Assembly: GCF_004570325.1 (NCBI RefSeq)
Contig: NZ_SPQO01000016.1
Span: 1-64,000, forward strand
Direction: 5' to 3'
Length of the DNA: 64,000 bases
Origin: Mycobacterium sp. PS03-16
GTDB taxonomy: Bacteria; Actinomycetota; Actinomycetes; Mycobacteriales; Mycobacteriaceae
This document shows positions 30,448 through 38,642 of the stretch, in pieces (positions within the stretch are counted from its first letter, which is position 1; each line of letters opens with the position of its first letter). The notes beneath the pieces are model-generated. The model searched no databases. It was not told where the DNA came from and worked only from the letters and a program-made list of their open reading frames with translations. Made by a program: the position numbers and the translations under genes.

Positions 30448-32300
30448 CGGCGACTGTCGAGCAGGTCGATCACCTGCTGCGCCAGGTCGTCGACGCTGCG
30501 GTCAGGGGTCAGGCGCAGATCGGGGTTGCGGGGCCGCTGGTAGGGGCTGTCGATCCCGGTGAAGTGCGTGATCTCGCCGGCGCGCGCCTTGGCGTAGAGC
30601 CCCTTGGGATCCCGCCTCTCGCAGTCCTCGATCGGGGTGTCGCAGAAGACCTCGAAGAAATCGAAGTCCTGTTCGGCGTGCACCCGGCGGGCCAGGTCGC
30701 GGTGCTCGGTGAGCGGGCTGATCGCCGGCACCAGCACGGTGAGCCCCGAATCGGCCATCAGCGTCGCGATGTAGGCCAGTCGGCGCAGGTTCTCCGCGCG
30801 ATCGGCCATCGAGAAGCCGAGGTCGGCGTTGAGCCCGTGACGCAGGTTGTCCCCGTCGAGAACGTATGCGGGGCAACCCCGTTCGAGCAGCTTCTGCTCC
30901 ACGCGCATCGCCACCGACGACTTCCCGGAGCCGGACAGGCCGGTGAACCACACGGTGCGGCCCTTGGACAGCCGGTCTTCGGCGCACACCAGCGACTGGT
31001 GCCGCACGGTGTTCGGGCTGGCGGTGCGGTTGGCCACCGGGGTGGTGTCGCGGACCATGCCCGCGGCGACGGTGCCGTTGGTGTCGGGGTCGATCAGGAT
31101 GAACGACCCGGTCGAGGCGTTGCGTGAGTACTCGTCGAGCAGCAGCGGCTGCTGGGTGCGCAGCGTGACCCGGCCCAGCTCGTTGAGTTTGAGCGCGGTC
31201 GCCGACTTGTCGCGGTGCAGGGTGTTGACGTCGAGCCGGTAGTCCAGCGCCGCCACCCGGGCCCTGGTGGTCCTCGTGGTGTGCTTGACCAGGTACTCGC
31301 GGCCGGGTTCCAGCGCGGATCCGTCGGCCATCCAGCACACCATGGCGTCGAACTCCGTCGACACGTGCGGCTGGTTGTTGACCCGGGCGATGACGTCGCC
31401 GCGCGAGATGTCGATGTCGTCGGCGAGGCTGACCGACACCGCCATCGGCGGGAACGCCTCGGTCACCGGGCCGGTCGGCGAGTCGATCGCGGTGATCGTG
31501 CTGTTCTTACCGCTGGGCAGCACGACGACCTCGTCGCCGACGCGCATGACGCCACTGGACACCGTGCCGGCGTAGCTGCGGTGGTCGGCGTGGTCGCGGG
31601 TCTGCGGGCGGATCACGTACTGGACGGGGAACCGCACGTCGACCAGGTTGCGGTCACCGGCGATGTAGACGTCCTCGAGATGGCTGAGCAGCGCGGGGCC
31701 GTCGTACCACGGCGCCTTGTCGGACTTGGTGACGACGTTGTCGCCCAGCAGCGCCGACATCGGGATCGTCGTGACGTCGTGGATGTCCAGCCGCGCGGCG
31801 AAGGCGTGGAACTCGTCGCGGATGTCGTTGAACTTCTGCTCGTCCCAGTCGATCAGGTCCATCTTGTTCACCGCGAGCACGATGTGCTGCACACCGAGCA
31901 GCGAGGCCAGGAACGCGTGCCTGCGCGACTGCTCGAGGAGTCCGTGGCGGGCGTCGACCAGCACGATGGCCAGCTGCGCGGTCGAGGTGCCGGTGACCAT
32001 GTTGCGCGTGTACTGGATGTGGCCGGGGGTGTCGGCGATGATGAATTTCCGCTTGGCCGTGGCGAAGTAGCGGTAGGCGACGTCGATCGTGATGCCCTGC
32101 TCACGCTCGGAGCGCAGCCCGTCGGTGACCAGGGCGAGGTCGGTGTAGTCGTTACCGCGTTCCTTGGAGGTGCGCTCGACGGCGGCGAGCTGGTCCTCCA
32201 TGACGGCCTTCGAGTCGTACAGCAGCCGGCCGATCAGCGTGGACTTGCCGTCGTCCACCGATCCGGCGGTGGCGATCCTGAGAAGCGTCGTCTCGGTCAT
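30444..32300 (-). CDS. cysN: Bifunctional sulfate adenylyltransferase GTPase / APS kinase
   Basis: This 618-aa fusion combines the EF-Tu-like GTPase subunit of ATP sulfurylase (about 1-430) with APS kinase (about 440-618). GTPase motifs are GSVDDGKSTLIG (P-loop), DTPGH and NKMDL. The kinase has its own P-loop, GLSGSGKSSVA, and FCDTPIEDCERRDPKGLY. Together with CysD it makes APS from sulfate and ATP at the cost of GTP, then phosphorylates it to PAPS. One nucleotide separates it from cysD. This is the CysNC form known in mycobacteria. Confidence 0.97.
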   Translation of the reverse strand: MTETTLLRIATAGSVDDGKSTLIGRLLYDSKAVMEDQLAAVERTSKERGNDYTDLALVTDGLRSEREQGITIDVAYRYFATAKRKFIIADTPGHIQYTRNMVTGTSTAQLAIVLVDARHGLLEQSRRHAFLASLLGVQHIVLAVNKMDLIDWDEQKFNDIRDEFHAFAARLDIHDVTTIPMSALLGDNVVTKSDKAPWYDGPALLSHLEDVYIAGDRNLVDVRFPVQYVIRPQTRDHADHRSYAGTVSSGVMRVGDEVVVLPSGKNSTITAIDSPTGPVTEAFPPMAVSVSLADDIDISRGDVIARVNNQPHVSTEFDAMVCWMADGSALEPGREYLVKHTTRTTRARVAALDYRLDVNTLHRDKSATALKLNELGRVTLRTQQPLLLDEYSRNASTGSFILIDPDTNGTVAAGMVRDTTPVANRTASPNTVRHQSLVCAEDRLSKGRTVWFTGLSGSGKSSVAMRVEQKLLERGCPAYVLDGDNLRHGLNADLGFSMADRAENLRRLAYIATLMADSGLTVLVPAISPLTEHRDLARRVHAEQDFDFFEVFCDTPIEDCERRDPKGLYAKARAGEITHFTGIDSPYQRPRNPDLRLTPDRSVDDLAQQVIDLLDSRR

Positions 32301-32301
32301 G

Positions 32302-33231
32302 TCAGAAGTACCCCTCGCGCTTGCGGTCTTCCATCCCGGCCTCGGAGATGCGGTCGTCGGCGCGGGTGGCGCCGCGTTCGGTCAGGCGCGAGACCGCGGT
32401 CTCGGCGATGATGTCCTCAACGGTCGCGGCGGTCGATTCCACGCAGCCGGTGCAGGTGACGTCGCCGACGGTGCGGAATCGCACGCTGGTCTCGAAGACC
32501 TCTTCACCGTCGCGGGGCTGCATGTACGGGTGGACCGCGAGCAGCATGCCGTCGCGCTGGAACACCGGCCGGGTGTGGGCGTAGTAAATCGCGGGCAGCG
32601 TGATGTTCTCCGCGCCGATGTAGGCCCAGATGTCGTACTCGGTCCAGTTCGACAGCGGGAACACCCGGATGTGCTCGCCCTTGCGGTGCCGGCCGTTGTA
32701 GATGTTCCACAGCTCGGGGCGCTGCGCCTTCGGGTCCCACTGGCCGAATTCGTCGCGAAAGCTGAACACCCGCTCCTTGGCGCGGGCCTTCTCCTCGTCG
32801 CGGCGGGCCCCGCCGAAGGCGGCGTCGAACTTGTTCTCGCGGATCGCGCGCAGCAGCGTGACCGTCTGCAGCGGGTTGCGCGACGGGCCGTTGTCCACCA
32901 CCCGGCCGGCGTCGATGTCGTCCTGCACCGACGCGACGACCAGGCGCACGCCGTTCTCGGCAACCAGCCGGTCGCGCGTGGAGATGACCTCGTCGAAGTT
33001 GTGGCCGGTGTCGACGTGCATGACCGGGAACGGCAGCCGGGCGGGCGCGAACGCCTTGATCGCCAGGTGCAGCATCACGATCGAGTCCTTGCCGCCCGAG
33101 AACAGCAGCACCGGCCGTTCGAACTCGGCGGCGACCTCGCGGATGATGTGGATCGCCTCCGCCTCGAGCGAGCGCAGATGGCTCAGCTCGTACTGGCCGG
33201 GCTCCGGGACGGATACCTGAGCGGCTGTCAT
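32302..33231 (-). CDS. cysD: Sulfate adenylyltransferase subunit 2
   Basis: This 309-aa protein is the catalytic ATP-sulfurylase subunit of the PAPS-reductase-like ATP pyrophosphatase fold. The PP-loop is LLFSGGKDSIVML (about 44-56), followed by HVDTGHNFDEVI and the family segment AFGGARRDEEKARAKER. It begins the cys operon; ATG at 33231 with SD GGGGA. The ending region (VSRLTERGATRADDRISEAGMEDRKREGYF) is typical of CysD. Confidence 0.97.
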   Translation of the reverse strand: MTAAQVSVPEPGQYELSHLRSLEAEAIHIIREVAAEFERPVLLFSGGKDSIVMLHLAIKAFAPARLPFPVMHVDTGHNFDEVISTRDRLVAENGVRLVVASVQDDIDAGRVVDNGPSRNPLQTVTLLRAIRENKFDAAFGGARRDEEKARAKERVFSFRDEFGQWDPKAQRPELWNIYNGRHRKGEHIRVFPLSNWTEYDIWAYIGAENITLPAIYYAHTRPVFQRDGMLLAVHPYMQPRDGEEVFETSVRFRTVGDVTCTGCVESTAATVEDIIAETAVSRLTERGATRADDRISEAGMEDRKREGYF

Positions 33232-33247
33232 CGATTCCCCATAAAGT

Positions 33248-33262
33248 TGGTAGAACTTGCCA
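33248..33262. promoter_or_regulatory. Imperfect palindrome upstream of cysD
   Basis: TGGTAGAACTTGCCA has arms TGGTA/TGCCA (one mismatch) around a 5-bp centre and ends 17 bp before the cysD ATG, in an AT-richer stretch of an otherwise GC-rich 280-bp gap. It is a candidate operator for the operon's own Rrf2 protein. The rest of the gap up to 33511 shows no gene. Confidence 0.3.
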
Positions 33263-33511
33263 GATTTACTGCCTTTAGTGGGAAAGGTAGCGGCGGGCGG
33301 CTCCGGCTGTCAATCGAGCGGTCGACGACCGGGACAGCAGCGCAGCGGCGACGACCGGACGGATCTGCGGTCGACACTGAAGCCACGCAGCACCGCTCTC
33401 GAACTTTCGCTGCGTGTGTTCAGTCTGGCGACGCGGTTGCTGCACGCGCCGATACGAGGAAGCGGCGACCGTCCCGCCCGGGGGTGGCGAGACGGCCGCC
33501 GCGGTCTGCGG

Positions 33512-35392
33512 TCAGCGCGAGTGCAGGTCGTAGACCGTCGTCCCGCCGACGTCGAGCGCGATGTAGTTCTGTTTCACCCACGCGGTGATGGCGGCCGCGG
33601 CGCCGCCGCGGTCGCCGGACGGACCCATGCGGTCACCGGCGATGAAGTAGCCGACCTGCCCGTCGGCGACGTACTGCTGGAACTGCGCAAGCGTCGGTGA
33701 GTCGTCCCCGCCGGTGAAGCCGCCGATCGCCATGATCGACACGCCGCTCTCCAGCTGCAGGCCAGCCGCGCCCATCGAGCCGACGGTGGCCGCCGCCCAC
33801 CGGCTGTCGACACCGCTCACCAATTCCTGCAGGGCCGCATCGTCCCCGTCGCCGGGGCCCCGACCGCCGGGCCCACCCGGCGGCATCCCGCCGAAGCCGC
33901 CGTCGCGGGCCGGGCCCGACATCGTGCCGGGCCCCGCGGCCGGATGCGCGACGTTGTAGACCGCGAACGCCGCCGGTGCGGCCAGGCCCGCCAGGGCGGC
34001 GGCGATCACGACCGCCACCGTGGCCCGGCGCATCCGGCGCGCGCCGACGGCCAACACCACCGCCGAGACCAGCCCGGCCACCAGCACCACCCAGCGCAGC
34101 CACGGCAGCCAGTCCGGCGTCCGGTTGAGCAGAACGAACGCCCAGCCGCCCGTCGCGGCCAGCATCGCGGCCAGCAGCAGGCGGGGCGCCGTGAAGCGCC
34201 GGCCGCGCCACAGCTCGGCGACCGTGATGCCGACCAGCGCCGCGACCGCAGGCGCCAGCGCGACGGTGTAGTAGGGGTGGATGGTGCCGTCCATGAAGCT
34301 GAACACCGCACCGGTGACCAGCAGCCATCCACCCCACATCAACAGACCGGCCCGCACTGCATCGGTGCGCACGGCGCGCCGGGTGAACCAGATCCCCGCG
34401 GCCAGGCCGAGCAGCGCCGCGGGCAGCAGCCACGACGCCTCCACCCCCATCGACGCCCCGAACAGCCGGCCGACCCCCGGGTCGCCGCCGAAGAACAGAT
34501 TGGCGCCACCCGGGCCGCCGCCCGGTCCACCGCCGCCGCCCGGCCCCTGCGAACCGCCGGCGATGCGCTGGATCCCGTTGTAGCCCAGCGCGAGTTGCAG
34601 CAGGCTGTTGTCGGTCGACCCGCCGATGTAGGGCCGGGAGTCCGCCGGCCACAGCTCGACCAGCGCGATGTACCACCCGGCGGCGACCACCATCGTCACC
34701 GCACCCACGGCGAGGGTGCCGATCCGGCGCCACAGGCTCACCGGCGCGGCGACAAGGAACGCCAGCGCGAGTCCCGGCATCACGAGGAACGCCTGCAGCA
34801 TCTTGGTCAGGAACGCGAACCCCAGCGCGCAGCCGACCACCACCATCCACCGGGTGCTCGCCGTCTCGATGGCTCGCACCATGGCGTAGGCCGCGACGAG
34901 CAGCAACAGCACCAGCAGCGCATCCGGGTTGTTGAACCGGAACATCAACGCCGCCACCGGAGTGGTGGCCAGCACGGCCCCCGCGATGAGCCCGGCGGCC
35001 GGGCCGCTGACCCGTCGCACCGCGGCGAACAGCACGCCGACCGACGCGACGCCCAGCAGTGCCTGAGGCAGCAGCATCGTGAACGCACTGAAGCCGAACA
35101 GCCTGGCGGACAACACCATCAGCCACAGCGAGGCCGGCGGCTTGTCGACGGTGATCGCGTTGCCGGGGTCCAGCGACCCGAACAGCCAGGCCGTCCAGTT
35201 GTGCGTCCCGGCCTGCACGGCGGCCGCGTAGTACTCGTTGGCCCAGCCCGAGGAACCCAGGCCCCACAGGTAGAGCACGGCGGTGGCGGCCAGCAGCGCC
35301 GCCAGGGCGGGACGCTCCCAGCGGGGCCTTGCGGGGGCCATGGGGTCGGGGGCGGCCAGCGGCCGCGCGTCGGCGGTCAGGGTCATCGTCAT
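33512..35392 (-). CDS. GT39 (ArnT/PMT-like) polyprenyl-sugar glycosyltransferase, copy 1
   Basis: This roughly 626-aa membrane protein has about 11 helices, with the first luminal-type loop (GLGSSGWANEYYAAAVQAGTHNW...NAITVDKPPASLWLMVLSARLFG) characteristic of GT-C transferases that take sugars from polyprenyl phosphate. Two extracytoplasmic regions are strongly Gly/Pro-rich (about residues 370-395 and around 540), and a soluble C-terminal domain contains VSIMAIGGFTGGDDSPTLAQFQQYV. It follows the GT2-GtrA gene by 22 nt. The ATG at 35386 is a better-spaced start than 35392. It is a paralog of the gene at 36737. Confidence 0.85.
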   Translation of the reverse strand: MTMTLTADARPLAAPDPMAPARPRWERPALAALLAATAVLYLWGLGSSGWANEYYAAAVQAGTHNWTAWLFGSLDPGNAITVDKPPASLWLMVLSARLFGFSAFTMLLPQALLGVASVGVLFAAVRRVSGPAAGLIAGAVLATTPVAALMFRFNNPDALLVLLLLVAAYAMVRAIETASTRWMVVVGCALGFAFLTKMLQAFLVMPGLALAFLVAAPVSLWRRIGTLAVGAVTMVVAAGWYIALVELWPADSRPYIGGSTDNSLLQLALGYNGIQRIAGGSQGPGGGGGPGGGPGGANLFFGGDPGVGRLFGASMGVEASWLLPAALLGLAAGIWFTRRAVRTDAVRAGLLMWGGWLLVTGAVFSFMDGTIHPYYTVALAPAVAALVGITVAELWRGRRFTAPRLLLAAMLAATGGWAFVLLNRTPDWLPWLRWVVLVAGLVSAVVLAVGARRMRRATVAVVIAAALAGLAAPAAFAVYNVAHPAAGPGTMSGPARDGGFGGMPPGGPGGRGPGDGDDAALQELVSGVDSRWAAATVGSMGAAGLQLESGVSIMAIGGFTGGDDSPTLAQFQQYVADGQVGYFIAGDRMGPSGDRGGAAAAITAWVKQNYIALDVGGTTVYDLHSR

Positions 35393-35414
35393 CCTCGTCG
35401 TCACAGGGGCAGGG

Positions 35415-36689
35415 TCAGTGGGTGCGCCGGGGGTGGAACACCCAGCCGCGCAGGAGTAGGAAGCGCATGACGGTGGCGGCCAGATTGGCCGCGACCAGCA
35501 CGCCGAGTTCGACGCCGCGGTCCGGTACGGCGGCGACGGCGTGCAGCACGGCCAGCGAGCCGCTGGTGATGCCCAACGCGATCGCGAACACGATGAGGCC
35601 CTCCAGATGGTGGCGGGCCACCCGGGCGCGCCCGGCGACACCGAAGGTGAAGCGCCGGTTGGCCGCCGTGTTGCCGATCGCTGTCACCAGCAGCGCCACC
35701 AGGTTCGCCGGCTGCGCGCCGAGCCAGTCGCGGGTCAGCAGGAACAGCATCAGGTACGCGAGGGTGGACACCACGCCGACAGCGCCGAACCGCACGACCT
35801 GGCGCAACAGCGAGCGCGGCCCGGCCGCCGCCCGTGACGGCGTGAGTTGTGCGGCGATCAGGTGTACCGGGATCGAACCGTCGGCGAAACCCCGCAGCAT
35901 CCGGCCGATCCCTTTCAGGTCTGCGACCGCGGTGGCGACGATGTCGACCCGGCTGTCCGGGTCGTCGACCCAATCGACGGGCACCTCGTGGATGCGCAGG
36001 CCGCTGCGCTCGGCGAGCACCAGCAGCTCGGTGTCGAAGAACCAGCCGGTGTCGGCGACGTAGGGCAGCAGCCGGCGCGCGACGTCGGCGCGGATCGCCT
36101 TGAACCCACACTGGGCGTCGGAGAACCGGGCTGCCAGCGTAGATTTCAGGATGAGGTTGTAACAACGGGAGATGATCTCGCGCTTCGGTCCGCGCACGAC
36201 GCGTGAGCCGCGCCCGAGGCGGGTGCCGATCGCGAGGTCGGAGTGCCCGGAGATCAGCGGCGCCACCAGCGGCGCCAGGCCGGCCAGTTCGGTGGACAGG
36301 TCGACGTCCATGTAGGCCAGCACCGGAGCGTCCGACTCGGACCACACCGCGTGCAGGGCGCGGCCCCGGCCCTTCTGTTCCAGCCGCACGACGCGCACGT
36401 CAGGCAGCGCGGCCGCGAGGTCGGCGGCGATCCGTGGCGTGGCGTCGACGCTGGCGTTATCGGCGATCGTGATCCGCGCCCGGAACGGGAAGTGCGCGCG
36501 CAGATGACTGTGCAACCGGTGTACCGAGCCGGCCAGCGCGGCTTCCTCGTTGTAGACCGGCACGACCACATCGAGGACCGGCACGCCCGCATCGCGGGCG
36601 TACTCCGCGGCGTCCGGCCGCGGCTCGAAGGGCAACGGGTAAGCCCGGTCGGTGGCGGGATCCACGGCGATGTCTGTCATGACGACCAT
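35415..36689 (-). CDS. GT2 polyprenyl-phosphate glycosyltransferase fused to GtrA
   Basis: This 424-aa protein begins with a dolichol/polyprenyl-phosphate mannose-synthase-like GT2 domain (about 38-275: VVVPVYNEEAAL, the DxD metal motif YMDVDLSTEL, and QCGFKAIRAD). A C-terminal GtrA-like membrane domain follows with four helices (about 292-415: FGAVGVVSTLAYLMLF; NRRFTF). It should charge polyprenyl phosphate with a sugar and may help move it across the membrane, feeding the two flanking GT39 enzymes. The start may be the ATG at 36680. A two-unit direct repeat lies upstream and overlaps the stop of the preceding gene. Confidence 0.88.
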   Translation of the reverse strand: MVVMTDIAVDPATDRAYPLPFEPRPDAAEYARDAGVPVLDVVVPVYNEEAALAGSVHRLHSHLRAHFPFRARITIADNASVDATPRIAADLAAALPDVRVVRLEQKGRGRALHAVWSESDAPVLAYMDVDLSTELAGLAPLVAPLISGHSDLAIGTRLGRGSRVVRGPKREIISRCYNLILKSTLAARFSDAQCGFKAIRADVARRLLPYVADTGWFFDTELLVLAERSGLRIHEVPVDWVDDPDSRVDIVATAVADLKGIGRMLRGFADGSIPVHLIAAQLTPSRAAAGPRSLLRQVVRFGAVGVVSTLAYLMLFLLTRDWLGAQPANLVALLVTAIGNTAANRRFTFGVAGRARVARHHLEGLIVFAIALGITSGSLAVLHAVAAVPDRGVELGVLVAANLAATVMRFLLLRGWVFHPRRTH

Positions 36690-36724
36690 GGTGGTGGCGC
36701 TGCTTGTGCCGGCGATGGGTCGTG

Positions 36725-36742
36725 GCTATGCGTCAGCTATGA
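36725..36742 (-). promoter_or_regulatory. PhoP/TcrX-type direct repeat before the GT2-GtrA gene
   Basis: On the minus strand it reads TCATAGC-TGAC-GCATAGC: two 7-bp units with an 11-bp period, like the mycobacterial PhoP box TCACAGC-N4-TCACAGC. Five bases downstream comes CCCATCGCCGG, also found at the next box. It ends 36 bp upstream of the ATG at 36689. Confidence 0.55.
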
Positions 36743-38620
36743 GTCACCAGCGGTGAGGTCGTAGATCGTCACGTCACCGAAATCCACTGCTGGGTAATGA
36801 CTTTCCACCCACTCGGTGATATCCGCGGCGGCGCGGCTGCCGGTCCGGGCGTCGTCGCCCAGGCGCCCCAGGGTGCCCGCGATGAAGTAGTGGACGTCGT
36901 CGTCGGCAACGTACCGCTGGAACTGTTCGAGGGTCGGCGACGGGTCCGTGCCATTGAACCCGCCGAGCGCCATCACCGGTGCGCCGGTGGCCAACTGATA
37001 GCCGGCGGCGTTGTTGGAGCCGACCACGGCCGCGGCCCAGCGGTAGCGTGCGGCATCCGCGCTCAGCGCCGCGACGACGGCCGGCCCGGGGTCCGGGGCG
37101 TCCAGCAGGCCACCGGGCCCGGCGAAACCGCCACCGGGCCCGCGCGCGAAGCCGACCGACGGAATCGCGCCGCGGTGCGGTGTGGCGGCGGTGGCGACCG
37201 AATACGCGGCCGGCGCCGCCAGACACACGACGACGGCCAGCGCCGCGACCACCCGGGCCACCCCGTCCCCCAACCGCCCGGCGACCACGAGCAGCACCGC
37301 CGTCCCCACTCCCCCGACCGCGACCGCCGCACGCAGCCACGGCAGCCAATTCACGTTGCGCGCCAGCAGCACCGCGGCCAGGATCGCGGTGGTCAGCACG
37401 ATGCCGGCCAGCGCCACGGCACACCGAGGTCGGGACCTGCTGTGCCACAGCAGATCAGCACCGATACCGACGACCGCGCCGATGGCGGGGGCCAGCGCGA
37501 CGGTGTAGTAGGAGTGCACGATGCCGTTGGCGAAGCTGAACACCAGCGCGGTGACCAGCAGCCAGCCACCCCAGCTGATCAGCGCGGCGCGGGTGACGTC
37601 GGTGCGTGGCGCCCGGCGGGTGAGCAGCAACCCGGCGCCCAGACAGACCAGTGCGGCGGGCAGCAGCCAGGCGATGTCGAGGCCCATCCCGGACCCGAGC
37701 AGTCGGCCGATGCCGACGTCGTGGTTCAGGTTGCCCAGCCCGCCGGTCTCCGCACCGGTGAGCCGGCCGACACCGTTGTAGCCCAGCGCCAGCTCGATGA
37801 TGCTGTCGTGCTGCGAGCCGCCGATATACGGGCGGGCGTCGGCCGGCCACAACTCGGCCAGCACCAGATACCAGCCGCCGGCGGCGACCATCGCGGCCGC
37901 GGCGCCGAGCAGGTCGGCCAGTCGTCGGCCCACCGGGCGTCGGCCGGTGAGCAGGTAGGCGGCGGCGAAGCCGGGCAGCACCAGCAGCGCCTGCAGCATC
38001 TTGGCCAGGAAGCCGAACCCCACCGCCACTCCGGCGCCGACCAGCCACCACCGGCTGCCGTCCTTCTCGCAGGCGCGCTGCACGCAGTACCCGGCGAACA
38101 CGAGCAGCAGCACCAGCAGCGCATCCGGGTTGTTGAACCGGAACATCAACGCCGCCACCGGGGTGGCCGCCAGCACGGCGCCGGCCAGCAGTGCCGCACC
38201 CGGTCCACTCACCCGGCGCACCGCCGCGTAGAGGACCGCGACCGCGGCGACACCCATGAGCGCCTGCGGGACCAGGATGCTCCACGAACTGAGCCCGAAC
38301 ATTCGCACCGAGAGGTCCATCACCCACATCGCCGCCGGCGTCTTGTCGACCGTGATCGCGTTGGCGGCGTCGCTGGACCCGAACAGCATGGCCGTCCAGT
38401 TCTGGCTCCCGGCCTGCACGGCCGCGGAGTAGAACGCGTTCGCCCATCCGCTCGCCGAGAGATTCCACAGGTACAGCACCGCGGTGGCGGCCAGGAGCGC
38501 GGCGAACGCGAACCGGTGCGGGCGGGCCGGAACTCGGGTGAGCGCAGCGCCTCTCGCGCGATTTGACGGCACGTCCCTCCCGGTTGCGGGGGCCTGCCGG
38601 CGGGGAAGGGTCAGGGTCAT
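36737..38620 (-). CDS. GT39 (ArnT/PMT-like) polyprenyl-sugar glycosyltransferase, copy 2
   Basis: This 627-aa multi-pass protein closely parallels the gene at 33512 along its whole length: LYLWNLSASGWANAFYSAAVQAGSQNW, NAITVDKTPAAMWVMDLSVRMFG, RFNNPDALLVLLL, LWPADARPYIGGS and the C-terminal APVMALGGFNGTDPSPTLEQFQRYV. It lacks the long Gly-rich loop of copy 1. The proline pair of the DKPP motif reads DKTPAA. The ATG at 38620 has SD GGCGGG. A two-unit direct repeat lies 44-61 bp upstream, in the end of the kinase gene. Confidence 0.85.
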   Translation of the reverse strand: MTLTLPRRQAPATGRDVPSNRARGAALTRVPARPHRFAFAALLAATAVLYLWNLSASGWANAFYSAAVQAGSQNWTAMLFGSSDAANAITVDKTPAAMWVMDLSVRMFGLSSWSILVPQALMGVAAVAVLYAAVRRVSGPGAALLAGAVLAATPVAALMFRFNNPDALLVLLLVFAGYCVQRACEKDGSRWWLVGAGVAVGFGFLAKMLQALLVLPGFAAAYLLTGRRPVGRRLADLLGAAAAMVAAGGWYLVLAELWPADARPYIGGSQHDSIIELALGYNGVGRLTGAETGGLGNLNHDVGIGRLLGSGMGLDIAWLLPAALVCLGAGLLLTRRAPRTDVTRAALISWGGWLLVTALVFSFANGIVHSYYTVALAPAIGAVVGIGADLLWHSRSRPRCAVALAGIVLTTAILAAVLLARNVNWLPWLRAAVAVGGVGTAVLLVVAGRLGDGVARVVAALAVVVCLAAPAAYSVATAATPHRGAIPSVGFARGPGGGFAGPGGLLDAPDPGPAVVAALSADAARYRWAAAVVGSNNAAGYQLATGAPVMALGGFNGTDPSPTLEQFQRYVADDDVHYFIAGTLGRLGDDARTGSRAAADITEWVESHYPAVDFGDVTIYDLTAGDS

Positions 38621-38642
38621 CCCGCCATGGTCGCGGGCCGCG

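Noticed and set aside
33232..33511. Riboswitch upstream of cysD
   Set aside because: No SAM-riboswitch-like helices could be drawn. The only notable structure is a short palindrome more like a protein-binding site.
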